Source: FACHB-1406 sp034189065 (GTDB lineage: Bacteria; Cyanobacteriota; Cyanobacteriia; Cyanobacteriales; Spirulinaceae). From it: a DNA stretch of 64,000 nucleotides. How positions within the stretch are numbered: the first letter of the stretch is position 1; each line of letters begins with the position of its first letter. A program made the position numbers and the translations under genes. The stretch covers positions 41,470-105,469 of the forward strand of contig JAXHVQ010000005.1 of the NCBI GenBank assembly GCA_034189065.1, written 5' to 3'. Below, piece after piece: positions 60,927 to 64,000 of this stretch. The notes under the pieces are model-generated. The model saw only the letters and a list, made by a program, of their open reading frames with translations. It was not told where the DNA came from and did no database searches.

Positions 60927-61772
60927 GTGTTAGAACTGCACTGCCACACCACCTGTTCCGACGGAACCCTGACTCCCACCGAGTTGGTCCAACTTGCCGT
61001 CCAAAGCGGCGTTCGCGTTTTAGCCATTACCGACCACGATACCCTTTCTGGCTGGTCGGAAGCCTTGGACGCAGCCCAAACCCATCCCCTGGAAATCGTA
61101 CCGGGAGTTGAGTTAAGCACGGTTCATAACGAGCGATCGCTGCACGTTCTTGGATTTTACCCCAACCCCGACAAATTAAACGCTCCCTTGCGCAAACGTC
61201 TCGAAGGAAGAAAACGCCGCGCCCGCGCAATGGCAGACAAACTCGCCGCCCTGGGCTATCCCATCCAACTCCCCCAGTTGGGCGAAGGTATGGCCCCCGG
61301 ACGGCCTCACATCGCCAAAGCCTTACTCGCTGCCGGCCACGTCTCGTCAATGCCCGAAGCCTTCGACCGCTGGCTATACGACGGCGGACCCGCCTACGTT
61401 GCCTACGAAAAGTTTTCAGCCGTTGACGGCATTCGGTTGCTGCGCGACTGCGATGCCGTACCGGTGTGGGCGCATCCTTACCTATTTCGCGGCGGCGAGG
61501 TAGAAAAGGTTCTCCCCGAATTAATCGAAGCGGGTTTGATGGGAATTGAAGTTTATCATCCCTCCCACCGTCCAACTCAAGTGGCCAACTTAGAGAAATT
61601 GTGCCAAGACTATGGATTGTTGAAAACGGGGGGAAGCGACTATCACGGTCCCAACCCCGGTATTCGGGGGAAGGGGGACACGCACTTAAATCAACTTAAT
61701 TTACCCTTGGATTTGTTACCTCCCCTCGTTGAAGCCGCAAATGACCAAGGACGAATCGCTAATAACCAATGA
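60927..61772 (+). CDS. PHP-domain phosphoesterase
   Basis: From the GTG at 60927 (VLELHCHTTCSDGTLTPTEL) the protein has 281 residues. Metal ligands of the PHP family are visible: HCHTTCSDGT, AITDHDTLSG, IVPGVELSTVH, VWAHPYLF, and TGGSDYHGPN. Relatives hydrolyse 3',5'-nucleoside bisphosphates or trim RNA 5' ends (RNase AM/YciV type). The last residues (NDQGRIANNQ) come from repeat DNA at 61740-61800. An earlier TTG start at 60912 is possible. Confidence 0.92.
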   Translation: MLELHCHTTCSDGTLTPTELVQLAVQSGVRVLAITDHDTLSGWSEALDAAQTHPLEIVPGVELSTVHNERSLHVLGFYPNPDKLNAPLRKRLEGRKRRARAMADKLAALGYPIQLPQLGEGMAPGRPHIAKALLAAGHVSSMPEAFDRWLYDGGPAYVAYEKFSAVDGIRLLRDCDAVPVWAHPYLFRGGEVEKVLPELIEAGLMGIEVYHPSHRPTQVANLEKLCQDYGLLKTGGSDYHGPNPGIRGKGDTHLNQLNLPLDLLPPLVEAANDQGRIANNQ

Positions 61773-61801
61773 CCGATGACGAAGGACAAATGACAAATAA
61801 C

Positions 61802-62236
61802 TTAAAGATAATCGCGCAACATCTTTTTTATTTCAATGTTGTGCACCTCTTCTTGTCCGATCATGCCCCGCGTAAATTCTTCTAAATAAATGCTGGCATC
61901 TTCAACCTCATGCAGCAAGCCTTTATACAACTCCAGCGATTTACGCTCGTGATTCAGACTTTCAGTCAGGACCGTTTTGAGGTCGTGTTGATTCGTTTCT
62001 TCGATAGGAGCAATGCGCAAACTGGGATGCCCTTCGAGACCCGTCAAAATTTCCCCAACCTGTTGAGCGTGCATCAGAGATTCATTGGCTTGGGCTTGGA
62101 AAAACTGGACGATGGGAATGCGGTTGGGTCCAGTTACCATCAAGGAGTAGTGAGTGTAGCGGACAACGCCAGCTAATTCAAACTCCATAATTTCGTTCAG
62201 CCGTTGGATTGTTTGTTCCCGGTTCAGCTCTTTCAT
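61802..62236 (-). CDS. Bacterioferritin/ferritin-like diiron protein
   Basis: The 144-residue protein MKELNREQTIQRLNEIMEFE is a four-helix bundle with the diiron ligands in order: E in MEFELAGVVRY, ANESLMHAQQVGE (E-x2-H-type), LNHERKSLELYK (E) and GQEEVHNIEIKKML (E-x2-H). The ferroxidase site looks complete. It should oxidise and store iron or act as a ferritin-like oxidase. It is convergent with the PHP gene across a short repeat. Confidence 0.9.
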   Translation of the reverse strand: MKELNREQTIQRLNEIMEFELAGVVRYTHYSLMVTGPNRIPIVQFFQAQANESLMHAQQVGEILTGLEGHPSLRIAPIEETNQHDLKTVLTESLNHERKSLELYKGLLHEVEDASIYLEEFTRGMIGQEEVHNIEIKKMLRDYL

Positions 62237-62604
62237 AAATTGTTTGTTGGGGTTATTGATAATGTCGGTTCAGTTGTCTACTGTTGAGTTTAACCGATAT
62301 TTGATAGCAGGCGTGGAGATTCAACAGAAATTTTACAATGGGCGGGACTCCTTTGTCGATTGCATTTTTATTAGGAATTATTCTCAATTTCCAACTCCCT
62401 CAAGATCGCACCCCATTGATGAAGCGATTGAATAGACCTCTTACGTAACTGACAAGCTCGATAAGATTGCGACTGAAGGAAATTAAGATGAAAATCGGAC
62501 AACCGATTTTCGAGGAGTCGTTCGACAGACTACAGATCGATCGCCCTCGGCAAGGCAAGATAGATAGATTGGGCCTTTGTTGAACCTTCCCTACCCGACG
62601 CGCC
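62237..62604. other. Intergenic region between divergent genes
   Basis: About 370 bases separate the divergent bacterioferritin and APH-like genes and should hold both promoters. No Fur-box-like sequence was clear to me. Short frames here are not convincing. Confidence 0.5.
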
Positions 62605-63594
62605 ATGAACGAAGATTGGTTTCCCGTAACGTACTCAACCCTCGATAGTTCGGCGCTTGCGAACCGTCTCTTACCGCAGTATGGGATTTGGGAAGTTGCG
62701 AGTTGTCAATTTTGGAACCGGGGACTGAGCGATGTCTATGTCGTGGAAACATCAACTCATCGCTACATCTTGCGGGTCTCTCATCACCATTGGCGTTCTC
62801 AAGGGGATATTGAGTTTGAATTAGAGTTGCTCGATTTTTTGCAGCAGCACCACCTTCCCATCGCTTCCCCATTGCGAACCACAGACGGACAGTTATTTAT
62901 CACCATTGCAGCACCAGAAGGCAAGCGATACGCCGCACTCTTCATGTATGCACCCGGAGAAGTGGCTTTGGGCGACTTAAACCCGGGACAAAGTTGGCTC
63001 ATGGGAGAAACGCTGGCGAAGATTCATCAAACGGCCCTTAATTTTAGCACTTGTGCCGATCGCCAACCCCTCGACTCAGACTATCTCCTCGGCCGCTCGT
63101 TAAGAACGATCGCGCCGTTGTTAAAACATCGCCCCAAAGACTTAGACTATCTAAAGGAGGCGATCGCGAACATCGAAATGCACCTGGCGGACTTTCCGAA
63201 AAAACCGCCATTTTGGAGTATTTGTTGGGGCGATCCTCACAGCGGTAACGCCCACTTTACGCCTGACGGTCAGATTGCACTCTTTGACTTCGACCAATGC
63301 GGTTACGGTTGGCGCGCCTTTGACTTGGGAAAGTTTCTCCAAGTTGCTCTGCGAGGGGGAGTCCCCAAAACCGCTCGAGAAGCGTTCTTTTCGGGCTATC
63401 AAAGCGTTCAGGTGTTAACGGAATGGGAATGGAACGCCCTCCAACTGTTTACACAAATGGCTCACATCTGGGTTTGGGCCATTAGTATCGATACGGCAGT
63501 CGTTCACAACTGGTGCCGCTTGGATGAGCATTATTTTACCCAGCGCTTGGAACAGTTGAAGCGACTGACTTCTCGCGATTGGCAATTGTTTTAG
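62605..63594 (+). CDS. Aminoglycoside phosphotransferase (APH)-fold kinase
   Basis: The 329-residue protein MNEDWFPVTYSTLDSSALAN has the APH layout: LRVSHHHWRSQGDIEFELEL in the N-lobe, an AALFMYAPGEVA hinge and the C-lobe motif SICWGDPHSGNAHFTPDGQI with the catalytic Asp (GDPHSGN), followed by ALFDFDQCGYGWRAFDLGKF with the metal Asp. It resembles the SrkA/homoserine-kinase-II group; the substrate cannot be fixed from sequence. Confidence 0.9.
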   Translation: MNEDWFPVTYSTLDSSALANRLLPQYGIWEVASCQFWNRGLSDVYVVETSTHRYILRVSHHHWRSQGDIEFELELLDFLQQHHLPIASPLRTTDGQLFITIAAPEGKRYAALFMYAPGEVALGDLNPGQSWLMGETLAKIHQTALNFSTCADRQPLDSDYLLGRSLRTIAPLLKHRPKDLDYLKEAIANIEMHLADFPKKPPFWSICWGDPHSGNAHFTPDGQIALFDFDQCGYGWRAFDLGKFLQVALRGGVPKTAREAFFSGYQSVQVLTEWEWNALQLFTQMAHIWVWAISIDTAVVHNWCRLDEHYFTQRLEQLKRLTSRDWQLF

Positions 63595-63611
63595 ACTGAA
63601 GGGGAATGCTT

Positions 63612-63720
63612 ATCAATTAATAATTAATAATTAATAATTAATAATTGATTATTGGGTCTAAGACCTCTTCGTAAAGGAAGGGCATGACACGGGCAATCGT
63701 AGATATCATATAACGGAACT
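63612..63720. repeat. Inverted copy of the 52.7-kb repeat, with TTAATAA heptamers
   Basis: Four TTAATAA-type heptamers are followed by ATTGGGTCTAAGACCTCTTC and GTAAAGGAAGGGCATGACACG. The reverse complement matches 52676-52752 (ACACGCG...GAAGAGGTTTTAGACCCAAT plus ATTAATA units). So a dispersed element of 100 bp or more exists in two orientations. Confidence 0.7.
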
Positions 63721-63879
63721 TCCCCCGTTCAAATGGACTCAAATGCGTATCAAAGCCTTGTCTGATATAGCATACAGCGATCGGGTCTCAAGTCGGTGTA
63801 CCCATGTAAGCCTGGGGGGGCGACAAGCAGCTCAAAACCCTCACCAGGAGACAATTTGACCAAATAGTGGTAAAAAAAA

Positions 63880-63908
63880 ATAGGTCAGCTCTTGTCAACA
63901 AGACCTAT
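63880..63908 (+). promoter_or_regulatory. Hairpin in the leader of the putative transposase gene
   Basis: ATAGGTC (63880-63886) and GACCTAT (63902-63908) form a perfect 7-bp stem 10 bases before the ATG of the truncated gene. It may limit translation from outside transcripts, as in several IS families; this is an inference. Confidence 0.45.
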
Positions 63909-63918
63909 CTTATTAAGA

Positions 63919-64000
63919 ATGCTTCATCCATTGTATCAAAAACACCTAGAAAATCAAATAACTCCCTCTGAGTTATTGTTTTTAGATTTGTTAATTGAAA
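63919..64000 (+). CDS. 5' end of a putative transposase gene, cut by window end
   Basis: The ATG at 63919 gives MLHPLYQKHLENQITPSELL then FLDLLIE up to the last base. This opening resembles the start of IS4-like transposases (MLPxLYQxxL...LxxLI), but only 27 codons are visible, so the family is uncertain. Confidence 0.5.
   Translation, partial: MLHPLYQKHLENQITPSELLFLDLLIE

Overview
The window looks like chromosomal DNA of a filamentous, non-heterocystous cyanobacterium (Oscillatoriales-like; a guess at group level only). The reasons are the very frequent HIP1 palindrome GCGATCGC, a full-length hetR, a phytochrome with the phycocyanobilin-type GAF cysteine, a panC-cmk fusion gene, an rpmG-rpsR-RNase II cluster, a DnaX-C-like domain of the cyanobacterial type, Uma2 nucleases, xisH/xisI genes, and heptameric short tandem repeats between genes. 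No tRNA, rRNA or CRISPR array was seen.

Layout. 1-2.4 kb: the end of a PD-(D/E)XK-like gene, a Uma2 gene, and a DUF2281/VapC pair whose toxin loses its 3' end at an IS630 remnant. 2.5-12 kb: an eight-PAS histidine kinase, a MITE-like element, a NodB deacetylase, a TnpB remnant with its right-end hairpin, panC/cmk, an RlpA-type protein and a GNAT enzyme. 12-20.4 kb: a signalling block on the minus strand, with hetR, a REC-GAF-PAS adenylate cyclase and three receiver/kinase genes. 20.7-35.7 kb: mostly housekeeping genes (RNase II family, rpsR, rpmG, RDD, moeA, DUF3082, HD-GYP, proA, folB, acnB). This stretch is broken by an AT-rich nuclease-like protein whose three parts resemble a PD-(D/E)XK nuclease, the cyanobacterial DnaX C-terminal domain and a PcrA/UvrD-type tail.

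35.9-40.4 kb is an accessory island: a DUF262 + HEPN two-gene unit, then about 2.2 kb of damaged small genes (a frameshifted gene, an orphan Phd-type antitoxin, two broken xisH copies, an intact xisI, an antitoxin fragment) laced with one family of 141-bp palindromic repeats. 40.5-56.3 kb: TPR protein, EF-G-like GTPase, two UPF0175 genes, a lasso-B2-like protein with an unknown partner, a DUF29 pseudogene, hydrolase, sulfotransferase, ankyrin protein, LCP enzyme, rhomboid protease and an isolated ureC. 56.4-64 kb: a paralogue of the first gene, a long gene-poor stretch, a phytochrome kinase, a PHP phosphoesterase, a bacterioferritin, an APH-like kinase, and the first codons of a putative transposase.

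How it works together. The signalling genes form one theme: light (phytochrome), cAMP (cyclase), c-di-GMP (HD-GYP) and phosphorelay (many PAS/REC kinases), next to the differentiation regulator HetR. The second theme is genome plasticity: small repeats interrupt genes, sit in frame inside acnB and ureC, and supply start or stop codons at gene edges. The best candidates for an undescribed system are the nuclease/DnaX-C-like/PcrA-tail protein (31180-32340) and the DUF262-HEPN pair (35925-37690).
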